Source: an uncultured Halocynthiibacter sp. (GTDB taxonomy: Bacteria > Pseudomonadota > Alphaproteobacteria > Rhodobacterales > Rhodobacteraceae). Taken from it: a DNA stretch of 64,000 nt. This document shows positions 1 to 8,553 of the stretch, in pieces. Numbering within the stretch: position 1 is the stretch's first letter; each line of letters starts with the position of its first letter. Position numbers and translations under genes: made by a program. The stretch covers positions 930,001-994,000 of the forward strand of contig CANNCD010000001.1 of the NCBI GenBank assembly GCA_947503035.1, in the 5' to 3' direction. A model generated the notes under the pieces. It was not told the DNA's origin. It was given only the letters and a program-made list of their open reading frames with translations, and did not search any database.

Positions 1-313
1 AAAGGCCGTGATCGCGGAATCCTTTGAACGGATTCACCGTTCGAACCTTGTGGGGATGGGCGTCATTCCGTTTGAATTCACCGGTGGGGACACACGCAAA
101 TCGCTGGGTCTGACGGGGGATGAGACTGTGTCGATCTCCGGATTGGCGGGGGATTTGCGGCCACTTTCCGATGTACCCTGCGCGATCACCATGGCCGACG
201 GAACGGTGAAAAACATCACCCTCAAATGTCGGATCGATACCGAAATTGAGATCGAATATATCGAAAATGGTGGCGTTCTTCACTATGTTCTGCGGGATCT
301 CGCGAAACAGTAA
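1..313 (+). CDS. acnA: Aconitate hydratase, C-terminal end (partial)
   Basis: This is the last ~103 codons of aconitase A, the TCA-cycle enzyme that interconverts citrate and isocitrate in the cytoplasm. The frame is open to the left window edge (AAG GCC GTG reads K-A-V), so the gene starts outside. The visible swivel-domain segment carries AESFERIHRSNLVGMGVIP, followed by the usual end of the AcnA/IRP1 family. The iron-sulfur cysteines lie upstream and cannot be checked. The stop (311-313) is four bases from the stop of the convergent ccmG. Identity is secure from this conserved tail. Confidence 0.95.
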   Translation, partial: KAVIAESFERIHRSNLVGMGVIPFEFTGGDTRKSLGLTGDETVSISGLAGDLRPLSDVPCAITMADGTVKNITLKCRIDTEIEIEYIENGGVLHYVLRDLAKQ

Positions 314-323
314 CCAGTTACTG
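308..323. other. 16-bp palindrome holding both convergent stop codons
   Basis: Arms 308-314 (CAGTAAC) and 317-323 (GTTACTG) are exact inverted copies around a CA centre. The TAA of acnA and the TAA of ccmG both lie inside it. It has no GC-rich stem or T-run, so it is not a convincing intrinsic terminator. Confidence 0.5.
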
Positions 324-845
324 CGCGCCCAACAGGGGGCGCAGATCGGCCTCGATGCTGCGTTGGGTCAAGGGCCCTGCAAAGCGGTGCAAAACCACCC
401 CGTCCCCATCAATCAGATAGGTTTCAGGGACGCCATAAACGCCCCAATGGATCGCATTGCGCCCCGCCGTATCCGCGCCAATTCCGGTATACGGATTGCC
501 CAGCTCGGCCAAAAACGCCAGCGCCTGATCGGGCTTGTCCTTGTAATTAATGCCATAAATCGCAAGACCTTCGTCCGCCAGCATCTCAAGATTTGGGTGT
601 TCCGCGCGGCACGGTGCGCACCAGCTGGCCCAGAAATTCACCAACTTCATCTCGCCATCCGCCAGATCATCGGCGGTGAAGATCGGCAGATCAGAAAGCG
701 GTTCAAGCACCAGTTCCGGCGCAACCTTGCCCGTCCGCGTCGACGGAAGGCTGTCGTCACCGTCCTGCATTCCGACGAAAAACATCGCCGCCATCGCCCC
801 AAAGGCCACCGGCGGGATCAACATAAAGGGCGAAATCCTAGGCAT
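318..845 (-). CDS. ccmG: Thiol:disulfide interchange protein CcmG/DsbE
   Basis: This is a membrane-anchored periplasmic thioredoxin that reduces apocytochrome c cysteines before heme attachment (system I). The 175-residue protein has an N-terminal membrane anchor (about residues 5-26), then a thioredoxin domain with WCAPC (active cysteines C76 and C79), the FWASW context typical of CcmG, and the cis-proline loop GVPET at 138-142. Length is normal for the family. Its ATG overlaps the end of ccmD by 8 bases, indicating translational coupling. It is the last gene of the ccm run; its stop is four bases from the convergent acnA stop. Confidence 0.95.
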   Translation of the reverse strand: MPRISPFMLIPPVAFGAMAAMFFVGMQDGDDSLPSTRTGKVAPELVLEPLSDLPIFTADDLADGEMKLVNFWASWCAPCRAEHPNLEMLADEGLAIYGINYKDKPDQALAFLAELGNPYTGIGADTAGRNAIHWGVYGVPETYLIDGDGVVLHRFAGPLTQRSIEADLRPLLGAQ

Positions 846-984
846 CGTCGCGCTCCAATTCGGCCAGTTCGCTTTTGATGCGACGGGCGCGCGCGATGCT
901 CGCCACGATCACCCCCGCCAACAACACGAATGTCACCCCATAGGCCAGCAAAACCGGCCCCGCATATGCGCCCAAATCAACCAT
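838..984 (-). CDS. ccmD: Heme exporter accessory protein CcmD
   Basis: This small ORF encodes 48 residues, starting MVDLGAYAGPVLLAYG and followed by one hydrophobic helix (about residues 10-30) and a charged cytoplasmic tail ending LERDDA. CcmD is a single-span protein that helps release holo-CcmE from the CcmABC heme-handling complex. It is recognised from size, the MxxLGxYAxxV-type start, and position: it overlaps the 3' end of ccmC by 8 bases and the start of ccmG by 8 bases, the classical ccmC-D-G order. Confidence 0.9.
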   Translation of the reverse strand: MVDLGAYAGPVLLAYGVTFVLLAGVIVASIARARRIKSELAELERDDA

Positions 985-1711
985 TTTTCATTCTCTCCCG
1001 CGTCAAAATCGCGCTGATCCTACGGGCCCGAATTTCGGTCCGCGTGCGCAGCAAAACAAGCGCGATGAACAGAAAAACAAACCCCACAAGGCAAAGCAAA
1101 AGCGGGTGGTAAAACACGTCCGCCACGTTCTCTTCCTTATCAAGGGACAATGACGCCCCTTGGTGCAAGCCTTGGTTCCAGAAATTCGCGGCATAGCGTG
1201 ACAGCACCGCAAAAACCGAGCCGACCATGCACAAAACGGCGGTCAAATCGGCGACGGTGTCTTGGTCTTCGATCGCGGACCAAAGCGCGATATAGCCGAG
1301 ATAAAACAGCGCCAGCACCAAAAACGACGTTAGGCGCGGGTCCCATTCCCACCATGTGCCCCACATCGGCTGGCCCCAAACCGCACCCGTCGCCAGCGCA
1401 ATCAGGGTCATGGTCAGACCCACGGGTGCCGCGGCCTTGGCGGCCAGGGCGGACACGTGATGGCGGCGGATGAACCAGATCAGGGACGCCACCAACATCA
1501 TCACCCATGCGTTGATCGCCATCATCGCGCTTGGCACGTGGATGTATAGGATTTTGACGGTCGATCCTTGGCGATAATCGTCCGGCGTAAAAAAGAAACC
1601 CCAGATCAATCCGGTCACCAAACACAGGGCTGCGATGCCCGCCGTCCATGGCAAAACTGCGCCCGAAAGCGCCATGAATTTCCGTGGATTTGCATATTCC
1701 CAAAGTGACAT
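977..1711 (-). CDS. ccmC: Heme exporter protein CcmC
   Basis: This is an integral membrane heme-handling protein that presents heme to CcmE during cytochrome c maturation. The 244 residues form about six membrane helices. The tryptophan-rich WGTWWEWD motif at 117-124 binds periplasmic heme, and candidate axial histidines are H58 (IHVP) and H183 (GLHQG). Length matches the family. It lies between ccmB (25-base gap) and ccmD (8-base overlap) and should be cotranscribed with them. Confidence 0.97.
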   Translation of the reverse strand: MSLWEYANPRKFMALSGAVLPWTAGIAALCLVTGLIWGFFFTPDDYRQGSTVKILYIHVPSAMMAINAWVMMLVASLIWFIRRHHVSALAAKAAAPVGLTMTLIALATGAVWGQPMWGTWWEWDPRLTSFLVLALFYLGYIALWSAIEDQDTVADLTAVLCMVGSVFAVLSRYAANFWNQGLHQGASLSLDKEENVADVFYHPLLLCLVGFVFLFIALVLLRTRTEIRARRISAILTRERMKNG

Positions 1712-1736
1712 ATCGGACCTTTTTCGGGGTTAGGTG

Positions 1737-2393
1737 TTAACGCAGATTAATACGCAGAGCCGCCGCCGAGGCAAAGGGCAAAAGCGCGACACACAGGGCT
1801 GTGATCCCAGCAAGCAGGAACAGGGGTGCCCCCGCCGCGCCGTTCTGTGCGCCGCGCGCAAGGGCCTCGGCGCCGAACAACAAGGTGGGCATATAGAGTG
1901 GCAGGACGATGATCGACAGCAGCAACCCGCCGCGTTTCACCGCGACGGTCAGGGATGCGCCAAAGGCCCCGATGAACGACAGGGCCGGTGTGCCAATTCC
2001 AAGGGTCAGGACCAGCCAGATGAACGCATCCGCGGGCAGGTTCAACAGCACCCCGAACACGGGCGCGGCAAGTGTGAGCGGAAGGCCCGTGGTCACCCAG
2101 TGGGCCATGGCCTTGGACGCGACGACGCCCTCCATCGGGATGGGTGCGGTCGCCAAAAGGTCAAGCGTGCCGTCTTCGAAATCAAGTTGGAACAGGCGAT
2201 CTAGTGTTAATAAACAAGCCAGTAGCGCACCGACCCACAAGACACCGGGGGCGATGCGGGACAAGAGTTCCGTCTCGGGGCCGACGCCAAAGGGCACCAG
2301 CACGACGACAATCAAAAAGAACGCAAGCGCAAGGCCAAAGCCCCCACCAGAGCGCAGCGCAAGCCTCAGGTCACGAAGAAACAACGCAATCAT
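1737..2393 (-). CDS. ccmB: Heme exporter protein CcmB
   Basis: This is the six-helix membrane subunit of the CcmAB transporter, which powers release of heme-loaded CcmE. The 218-residue protein starts [18 protein letters not shown], a short cytoplasmic helix typical of CcmB, followed by strongly hydrophobic segments. Its start overlaps the end of ccmA by four bases, so the two subunits are probably translated in a coupled way. Confidence 0.95.
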   Translation of the reverse strand: MIALFLRDLRLALRSGGGFGLALAFFLIVVVLVPFGVGPETELLSRIAPGVLWVGALLACLLTLDRLFQLDFEDGTLDLLATAPIPMEGVVASKAMAHWVTTGLPLTLAAPVFGVLLNLPADAFIWLVLTLGIGTPALSFIGAFGASLTVAVKRGGLLLSIIVLPLYMPTLLFGAEALARGAQNGAAGAPLFLLAGITALCVALLPFASAAALRINLR

Positions 2394-3010
2394 AGAAACG
2401 CCTCGTCAAAGCCATCAGAGGTCGGGGCATAGGTCGCGCGATATGGGGTCAGATCGATGATGTCTGCGTCAACGCCAAGGTCGATATGGGTGGCCATGAT
2501 GGCCGCGCCACCCGCACCCACATGGGCCAAAACCGCCGCGCCAAACAGGGCCACAGATGCCGTATCAAGCGACACGGTGGGCTCGTCCAATATCCAGATT
2601 TTGCGGCCTGTGACCAAAAGACGCGCGAGGCCGAGACGACGTTTTTGCCCTGCCGACAAGGTCCCCGCCAGTCGATTTCGTAAATCCCAAAGGTTAAAAT
2701 CGCGAAGCGCCGCATCAATGTCGGATGTTCCAAAAACAGACGCCCAAAACCGAAGGTTCTCGGCCACGGTCAGGGTCGGTTTGATCCCATCCGCATGCCC
2801 GCCATAGGCCACCGTATCAGGGTCACAGGTCACCTGCCCCGCAACTGGGTTTTGCAACCCCGCAAGGGTGCGAAGAACTGTGGTTTTGCCGATGCCATTG
2901 GGGCCGCGCAGCACGCGCACCTGCCCCGCCATGACGTCGAACGACAGCCCATCGATCACCGTCACCCCGCCCCGCGCGCAGGCCAAATTTTCAACCCGAA
3001 GCAGCGCCAC
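2390..3010 (-). CDS. ccmA: Heme exporter ATP-binding protein CcmA
   Basis: This is the ATPase of the CcmAB complex of cytochrome c maturation system I. The 206-residue protein is one ABC domain: Walker [10 protein letters not shown] at 36-44, signature LSAGQ at 118-122, and Walker B WILDEP at 139-144. It is shorter than most ABC ATPases, as is usual for CcmA. The start is 2 bases from the end of the preceding Mth938-like gene, placing ccm genes in the same run as secDF. Confidence 0.96.
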   Translation of the reverse strand: MALLRVENLACARGGVTVIDGLSFDVMAGQVRVLRGPNGIGKTTVLRTLAGLQNPVAGQVTCDPDTVAYGGHADGIKPTLTVAENLRFWASVFGTSDIDAALRDFNLWDLRNRLAGTLSAGQKRRLGLARLLVTGRKIWILDEPTVSLDTASVALFGAAVLAHVGAGGAAIMATHIDLGVDADIIDLTPYRATYAPTSDGFDEAFL

Positions 3011-3012
3011 CG

Positions 3013-3366
3013 TTAAACCGGCAACAGGGCCGCCGCGACGCGACGCCCTTCGGGGAGCATGATGTTATAAGTGCGGCAGGCCATGGGTGTGGCCATCAAT
3101 TCGTATGGGACCTCGGCGGCGTCGAGCGCATCGCGAAACGGGCGCGGCAGTGGTGCCATGGTTTCGCCTGTGCCCAGAAACAGAACGTCGGTCTTCTTGG
3201 CCAGCGCGATCAATGGCGCAGGGTCGTCATAGCCCGCCCAATCCATCCGGTCGTTCATCTGAATGACCTGCGGGCCGCGATAAATCACCCCGCCCACGCG
3301 GAAAAATCCGGGGCCATAGCTATCGATGGGGAGAACGTCTTCGAAGTTGATTTCATTTAGATCCAT
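3013..3366 (-). CDS. Mth938-like domain protein (DUF498/DUF598)
   Basis: This 117-residue soluble protein belongs to the Mth938-like family, whose members include NDUFAF3-type factors; the bacterial function is unsettled. Support comes from the ordered motifs [24 protein letters not shown] and the C-terminal segment around [14 protein letters not shown]. Genes of this family often follow secDF in alphaproteobacteria, as here. It sits tightly between the TauE-type exporter (9-base gap) and ccmA (2-base gap). The family call is firm; no function is inferred. Confidence 0.85.
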   Translation of the reverse strand: MDLNEINFEDVLPIDSYGPGFFRVGGVIYRGPQVIQMNDRMDWAGYDDPAPLIALAKKTDVLFLGTGETMAPLPRPFRDALDAAEVPYELMATPMACRTYNIMLPEGRRVAAALLPV

Positions 3367-3375
3367 GATCCGACC

Positions 3376-4122
3376 CTAGTCCCAAAGAGGTAGCCCCGCA
3401 ACCACCGCAAACCCGATGATCACATAGGCAATCGCGCGATATATACGGTCGTATTGTGGCGAAAACAACGCCTGCCCGATCCATGTGGCGATCATATAGG
3501 CCGGCGTCAGGATGAGCGCCATGCCGACGGGGAAATCGGTGATGCCGATCCATGTGCCGATGGCCAGACCGACACCCAACACGGTGAGGAAAACGATGAT
3601 GTTGGCGCGGGTGACCTCGGCGGCGACACCACGGCCAAGATAGAACAGGATCACCACGACGCCGGTTAGGCCCGTGAGGCCGCCGATGATGCCGCTGGCC
3701 GCGCCGGTGCCCGCCAACATCAAACCGTTCACCGCGCCGCGATACCGCCAGCCGGTCAAAAGCGCCGCAAGGGCCACCGCCCCCACCACACAGGTCGCCC
3801 ACCGCACGGGTGTTGCGTCAATCGCATGAAGCCCCCAAAGCCCAACCGGAAGCGTCACAACCGCCACCGCCAACACGGGGCCGATTTCGCGCAAATTCGC
3901 CGTACGGACCGCGCGCGGAAACACCGTCACCACGCAGGCGATATCAAACAGCGCAAGCAAAAAAACCGCCTCGGGGGGCGGCATGAAAATGGATGCAAGG
4001 GGGATGAAAATAAGGGCGGAGCCAAAGCCTGCGAAACCGAAAACGGTGCCCGCTACGACCGTGATCGCCAAAAGAGGCCATAGCGCAGGGTCCGCCCACG
4101 CTATGGCCAAATGATTAAGCAT
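3376..4122 (-). CDS. TauE/SafE-family membrane exporter
   Basis: This is a predicted eight-helix inner-membrane protein of 248 residues from the sulfite exporter TauE/SafE family. Glycine-rich hydrophobic repeats near the N-terminus (VFGFAGFGSALIFIPLAS) and in the second half (GASGIIGGLTGLTGVVVILF) are the two family halves. Family members move small anions such as sulfite or sulfoacetate, but the substrate cannot be read from sequence. The start overlaps the end of secF by 8 bases, so it belongs to the secDF transcript. Confidence 0.85.
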   Translation of the reverse strand: MLNHLAIAWADPALWPLLAITVVAGTVFGFAGFGSALIFIPLASIFMPPPEAVFLLALFDIACVVTVFPRAVRTANLREIGPVLAVAVVTLPVGLWGLHAIDATPVRWATCVVGAVALAALLTGWRYRGAVNGLMLAGTGAASGIIGGLTGLTGVVVILFYLGRGVAAEVTRANIIVFLTVLGVGLAIGTWIGITDFPVGMALILTPAYMIATWIGQALFSPQYDRIYRAIAYVIIGFAVVAGLPLWD

Positions 4123-5080
4123 CGATGCCTGCGAATTGGTTGCCTTCGTTGGCGTCCTTCTTGGACCAGTCGCGTTTCACGCCAAGGCGCAACAACACGG
4201 CGGATGCCACGAAGATCGATGAATAGGTCCCGATCACAACACCAAGGATCATCGCGAACACAAACCCGCGGATCACGTCACCGCCCAGCACATACAATGA
4301 GATCAGCGCCAACAAAGTGGTCACAGAGGTCATCACCGTACGGGACATGGTTTCGTTGATCGAGTCGTTCAACACGCCCACCAATGGCTTGGATTTAAAG
4401 CGACGCAGGTTTTCGCGCACGCGGTCAAACACAACCACGGTATCGTTCAACGAATAGCCCACGATGGTCAGCAATGCCGCGATGATCGCAAGGTCGAATT
4501 TGATCTGAAGCACCGCAAAGGCACCAATCGTGATCACGATATCATGAACAAGCGCCGCAACGGCCCCGACGGAAAACTGCCATTCGAACCGCAGCCAGAT
4601 ATAGAACAGAACCACGGCCATCGCCGCCACAACCGCATAGATCGCCGATGTCACAAGTTCGCCGGATACTTTGGGGCCGACGGATGTGACCTCGGGAAAG
4701 GTCATGGAGGGGTCGACGGTCAACAAAGCGGCCTCAACCGCAGTGATCATATCGACGGTCACGGATTGGTCGCCCTCTTGGGCCTCAATCCGAATTTGCG
4801 AGACGTTCTGGTCGGGCTTGAGTGGATCAAACACCTCGGTGATGGAAATATCGCCAAGGTTCAACGGCGCCAGCGCGTCGCGATACGCCGCCACATCAAC
4901 CGTCTGTTCGGCATCCGTGCGGATCGTTGTACCGCCACGGAAATCGATACCAAAGTTCAGCCCCATCGCGAAAAACGCCACGATGGACCCGATCATCAGG
5001 ATCGAAGACAGACCAACAGTGACCGCAGACAGGCCAAAGAAATTCCAATTTGTCGTTTCAGGAACAAGTCTTAGACGCAT
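4115..5080 (-). CDS. secF: Protein translocase subunit SecF
   Basis: This is a membrane subunit of SecDF-YajC, which uses the proton gradient to pull secreted proteins out of the SecYEG channel. The 321 residues show the N-terminal helix, the MGLNFGIDFRGGT family signature, a periplasmic P4 domain, and five further helices with the GYSLNDTVVVFDRVREN motif. It follows secD with a 2-base gap. The C-terminal tail after the last helix is short and polar. Confidence 0.97.
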   Translation of the reverse strand: MRLRLVPETTNWNFFGLSAVTVGLSSILMIGSIVAFFAMGLNFGIDFRGGTTIRTDAEQTVDVAAYRDALAPLNLGDISITEVFDPLKPDQNVSQIRIEAQEGDQSVTVDMITAVEAALLTVDPSMTFPEVTSVGPKVSGELVTSAIYAVVAAMAVVLFYIWLRFEWQFSVGAVAALVHDIVITIGAFAVLQIKFDLAIIAALLTIVGYSLNDTVVVFDRVRENLRRFKSKPLVGVLNDSINETMSRTVMTSVTTLLALISLYVLGGDVIRGFVFAMILGVVIGTYSSIFVASAVLLRLGVKRDWSKKDANEGNQFAGIDA

Positions 5081-5082
5081 GA

Positions 5083-6747
5083 TTATACCTCAATCGTTTT
5101 GGGGCGACGGCGTTCAAACCAGATCACCACGAACAGGCGCGTCACAAAGATCGCCGTGAATACAGATGTCAAAATCCCAACCGCCAAGGTGACCGCAAAG
5201 CCGCGCACCGGACCCGCGCCCATGATGAACAGGATCGCCGCCGTCAAGAAGGTTGTGATATTGGCGTCGATGATGGCCGACAGGGCCTTTTCATAGCCAA
5301 GCTCAATCGCGCGGGCTGGCCCTTTGGAGGTTTTCAATTCCTCGCGGATTCGTTCAAAGATCAACACGTTCGCATCCACCGCCATACCGATGGTCAACAC
5401 GATACCCGCAATCCCAGGAAGGGTCAGCGTCGCGCCCATCATGGACAGGATCGCAAAGATCATCCCAACGTTCAGGATCAACGCCACATTGGCGAACATC
5501 CCAAACAGACCATAGGACAGGCCCATAAAGATCAGAACCGCGATAAAGGCGACGATACAGGCGATGCGGCCCGCGTCGATGCTATCTTGGCCAAGCTCTG
5601 GCCCGATTGTGCGTTCTTCAAGGAAGGTCAATTCCGCAGGAAGCGCACCGGCACGCAGGAGAACCGCGAGGTTGGTGCTTTCTTCGATGCCAAAGTTACC
5701 GGTGATGATGCCTTGGCCACCGGGGATGTGGGATTGGATGGTTGGGGCCGAGATGACCTCGTTATCCAGAACAATCGCAAAGGGTGAACCGATGTTGTTT
5801 TGCGTGTAATCGCCAAAGATGCGCGCGCCCGACGTGTTGAACGTGAACGACACCGCAGGGGCACCGTTTTGGTCAAAGCTTGGCTGCGCGTCGGTCAGGT
5901 CTTCGCCAGCCACAATCGCGGATTGTTCGATGATGTAATAGACGCCCTCTTGGTCCAGCGACGGCACAACGATGTTGCGCGCACCGGGGTTGGCGTCTGG
6001 GTCAGAGGTCCGTCCCACAACCGCGTGGAAACCCAATTTCGCGGTGGTCCCAAGCAGGTCTTTCAATTCAGCAGCCGATCCAAGACCGGGCACTTGGATC
6101 AACACGCGATCCGCCCCTTGGCGTTGGATGGTGGGTTCGCGGGTACCGGCGGCATCCACACGACGGCGCACGATTTCAAGCGTCTGACGCAGGGTCCGTT
6201 CGTCCGTCGCCAATTTTTCAGCCTCGGACAGGGTGACAACCAAAACGTCGCCATCCGCGTTTACTTCGATATCGGTGCTCCCTGCACCGGTCAGCGACGT
6301 CACCGGCTGGGCCAGATCACGGATCACCTCGATGGCGCGCGCCATGCCCTCGGGCTTGGAAATACGCACGCGCAATTCATCCGGCGCGCCGTCTTGGGCG
6401 CGGATCGTGCCAACCGTGTCGCGTTCGGCGCGCAACTCATCGCGCACCGTGCCCCACATGCCCTGCACGCGGGTTTCATACACATCCTCGAGCTTCACCT
6501 CAGCCAGCAAATGCGCCCCGCCCCGAAGGTCGAGACCCAAATTCACCAAGCCATTCGGAAGCCACGTGGGCCACGCGTCATATGCCTCTTCTGTTTCCGC
6601 ATCCATCACCCCGCTCTCGGCAAGGACCTTGGCGGCGTCGTTATGGCCTTCTACCCGCGGGTAAAAACCGTTCGGCATCGCAAGAAGGAGACCCAATAAA
6701 CAGGCCCCCAAAATCGCGATCCGCTTCCACATGGAAATCTGAAGCAT
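5083..6747 (-). CDS. secD: Protein translocase subunit SecD
   Basis: This 554-residue partner of SecF has an N-terminal anchor (WKRIAILGACLLGLLLAM), the LGLDLRGGAHLLAEV motif, a large periplasmic P1 domain, and a six-helix C-terminal block carrying GMAVDANVLIFERIREEL. Length is typical of alphaproteobacterial SecD. A downstream ATG at residue 6 (MWKRIA) is a possible alternative start; the ATG at 6747 has a GGGA-like sequence at a workable distance upstream. Confidence 0.97.
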   Translation of the reverse strand: MLQISMWKRIAILGACLLGLLLAMPNGFYPRVEGHNDAAKVLAESGVMDAETEEAYDAWPTWLPNGLVNLGLDLRGGAHLLAEVKLEDVYETRVQGMWGTVRDELRAERDTVGTIRAQDGAPDELRVRISKPEGMARAIEVIRDLAQPVTSLTGAGSTDIEVNADGDVLVVTLSEAEKLATDERTLRQTLEIVRRRVDAAGTREPTIQRQGADRVLIQVPGLGSAAELKDLLGTTAKLGFHAVVGRTSDPDANPGARNIVVPSLDQEGVYYIIEQSAIVAGEDLTDAQPSFDQNGAPAVSFTFNTSGARIFGDYTQNNIGSPFAIVLDNEVISAPTIQSHIPGGQGIITGNFGIEESTNLAVLLRAGALPAELTFLEERTIGPELGQDSIDAGRIACIVAFIAVLIFMGLSYGLFGMFANVALILNVGMIFAILSMMGATLTLPGIAGIVLTIGMAVDANVLIFERIREELKTSKGPARAIELGYEKALSAIIDANITTFLTAAILFIMGAGPVRGFAVTLAVGILTSVFTAIFVTRLFVVIWFERRRPKTIEV

Positions 6748-6770
6748 AAGTCACGTGTCCCTTTCGGGGA

Positions 6771-7100
6771 TTATTTTGCAGGTTCGGTTTTTGTAAGAAC
6801 GGTCGAAAGCGTCGCTTGCTTGATGCGCACAACAGTGTCTGTCGCGATCTCAACTTCGATCTCATTGTCATCAAGAACCTTGGTCACTTTGCCAACGATA
6901 CCACCGGCCGTCACAACCTTGTCACCGCGACGCACGGCGGCAACCATCGCCTGATGCTCTTTCATCTTTTTCTGCTGTGGGCGGATCATGAGGAAATACA
7001 TGATGGCAAAGATCAAAACCAACGGCAAAAGAGACATAACACCACCAGCAGCACCACCGGCGGCCTGCGCATATGCGGGAGTAGCGAACATATTATTCAT
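6771..7100 (-). CDS. yajC: Preprotein translocase subunit YajC
   Basis: This 109-residue single-span membrane protein is associated with SecDF. It has an alanine-rich N-terminus, one helix (LLPLVLIFAIMYFLMI), the conserved RPQQKKMKEH motif and a small cytoplasmic domain with GDKVVTAGGIVGKV, all diagnostic. It is the first gene of the minus-strand run, so the operon promoter should lie in 7101-7272, a region shared with the divergent pentapeptide-repeat gene. Confidence 0.96.
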   Translation of the reverse strand: MNNMFATPAYAQAAGGAAGGVMSLLPLVLIFAIMYFLMIRPQQKKMKEHQAMVAAVRRGDKVVTAGGIVGKVTKVLDDNEIEVEIATDTVVRIKQATLSTVLTKTEPAK

Positions 7101-7272
7101 CCTATCTGTGCGGGAACGCGGCGCGCCCCTTGTTAAGCTGGCGAGACCCTACAGAGCTGTTCACAGAATCGCAAGCAACCCCGTGATTTCACCGTCACAT
7201 GTCAAATAAGCACGCCGTTGCGCGATAAGAACCCCACTGCTAGGGTTTGCACAGATTTTTTGAGGATATTTT

Positions 7273-8472
7273 ATGAACCGTAACCGAGTATCACTTCACC
7301 ATTGGCTTGGATTTAAGAATCCTCTGGCTAAGAATGACTGTCCAACCGCGGGTCGTATCTTTGGGAACATCCTTGCGGTTGTTGGGCTAGGTCTATTGTG
7401 CTTCATCTTATGGCTATTTTTAGTTGTTGTCGAAAATTTAGTGCAGCCGGAAGGAGAAATCGAAACCGCGCGCACCGCGAGCTATTTGCTAATTGGGAGT
7501 ATAGGCCTCCCCTTTCTGGCTTGGCGAAATTATGTAGCTCAACGACAAGCCAATGTTGCAGAACAAGGCCTAGCCACCGAGCGGATCACAAAAGCAGTTG
7601 AACAGCTTGGCGCATACAAAGTTGTCAAAACACGCGCGCCGACGCAGCAAACCGACATTAATCGCGAACCGATCATGGGCGACAGCTTCGAGGAAACAGT
7701 TCCAAATGTTGAGCTGCACATCGGTGGACTGTTTGAACTTGAACGCATTAAAAATGACAACTTGGCTGATCATATCCGAATTATGGAGATGATATGTGCG
7801 TACATTAGAGAAAACTCAAAGTACTCGCAGCCCTCTGTATTTATGCCAGATGAATATTCAGGGCAAGGTGCGACGAGCCTCATTCAAATCGCTATAGACA
7901 TCCTTTCAAGGCGCAGCAAAGAACAAATCGATTTCGAAGTATCAGAGCGATTTCGAATGAACCTTTCTGGCGCTAATCTACAGGGGATTGACTTCAAGCG
8001 AGGGGACTTCTCCGCCGCAATGTTCATCAAATGTAACCTAAGACATACCAACTTAGTATTTTGTCGCCTCCGTGGCACCCTCTTCCAACATTCCAATCTG
8101 GAATACGCGAGTTTCCATCAAAACGATCTAACTGGCGCACAATTCGACTATGCAACAATAAACCACAAACGGGAAACATGGCGTGGCTATTTCGAAGTTA
8201 GCAGCATTCTCCGAGGAACATCGTTTGTTGCTGTGAACATGCCCGGAGTTTCTATCGCGGGAAGCGAAAACCGCTTTGCCGAGAGCTTTGGTACAAAAGA
8301 CAGCATTTTTGCGTCAGATGATGATATCGACCTAGGAGACGATAGTGAAAAGGAGAAAACACCAAGATTTGAAAACTGGTCTCGGTGGTCTTCAAATGAC
8401 ATGGCGACAAATTTCCTGAAAAAAGAACTCCTTGAGAAACTCGGATTAATTGATTGGCCCTATATTGGCTAA
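7273..8472 (+). CDS. Membrane-anchored pentapeptide-repeat protein
   Basis: This 399-residue protein has two predicted membrane helices (about residues 33-60 and 75-85), a polar linker, and at about 225-300 a run of A(D/N)LXX-type five-residue repeats (SGANLQGIDFKRGDF, IKCNLRHTNLVF, HSNLEYASF) that should form a right-handed quadrilateral helix. An acidic tail follows. TGAGGAT upstream of the ATG acts as ribosome site. Function is not predictable. The gene is visibly A+T-richer than serS next to it and uses rarer codons, which suggests recent acquisition. Some pentapeptide-repeat proteins act in stress or topoisomerase protection, but nothing here shows that. Confidence 0.8.
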   Translation: MNRNRVSLHHWLGFKNPLAKNDCPTAGRIFGNILAVVGLGLLCFILWLFLVVVENLVQPEGEIETARTASYLLIGSIGLPFLAWRNYVAQRQANVAEQGLATERITKAVEQLGAYKVVKTRAPTQQTDINREPIMGDSFEETVPNVELHIGGLFELERIKNDNLADHIRIMEMICAYIRENSKYSQPSVFMPDEYSGQGATSLIQIAIDILSRRSKEQIDFEVSERFRMNLSGANLQGIDFKRGDFSAAMFIKCNLRHTNLVFCRLRGTLFQHSNLEYASFHQNDLTGAQFDYATINHKRETWRGYFEVSSILRGTSFVAVNMPGVSIAGSENRFAESFGTKDSIFASDDDIDLGDDSEKEKTPRFENWSRWSSNDMATNFLKKELLEKLGLIDWPYIG

Positions 8473-8553
8473 CGGCACACTTTCGCATCTTTGAAAAACA
8501 AGCCATAAGACCAGTTCATGAAGCAATGAATCACCAACTAAGGACACACCCAC

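Noticed and set aside
5800-6699. Long plus-strand frame (299 codons) opposite secD
   Set aside because: It is a shadow of secD in GC-rich DNA: low-complexity, Arg/His-rich translation with no domain, while the minus strand encodes a well-conserved SecD.
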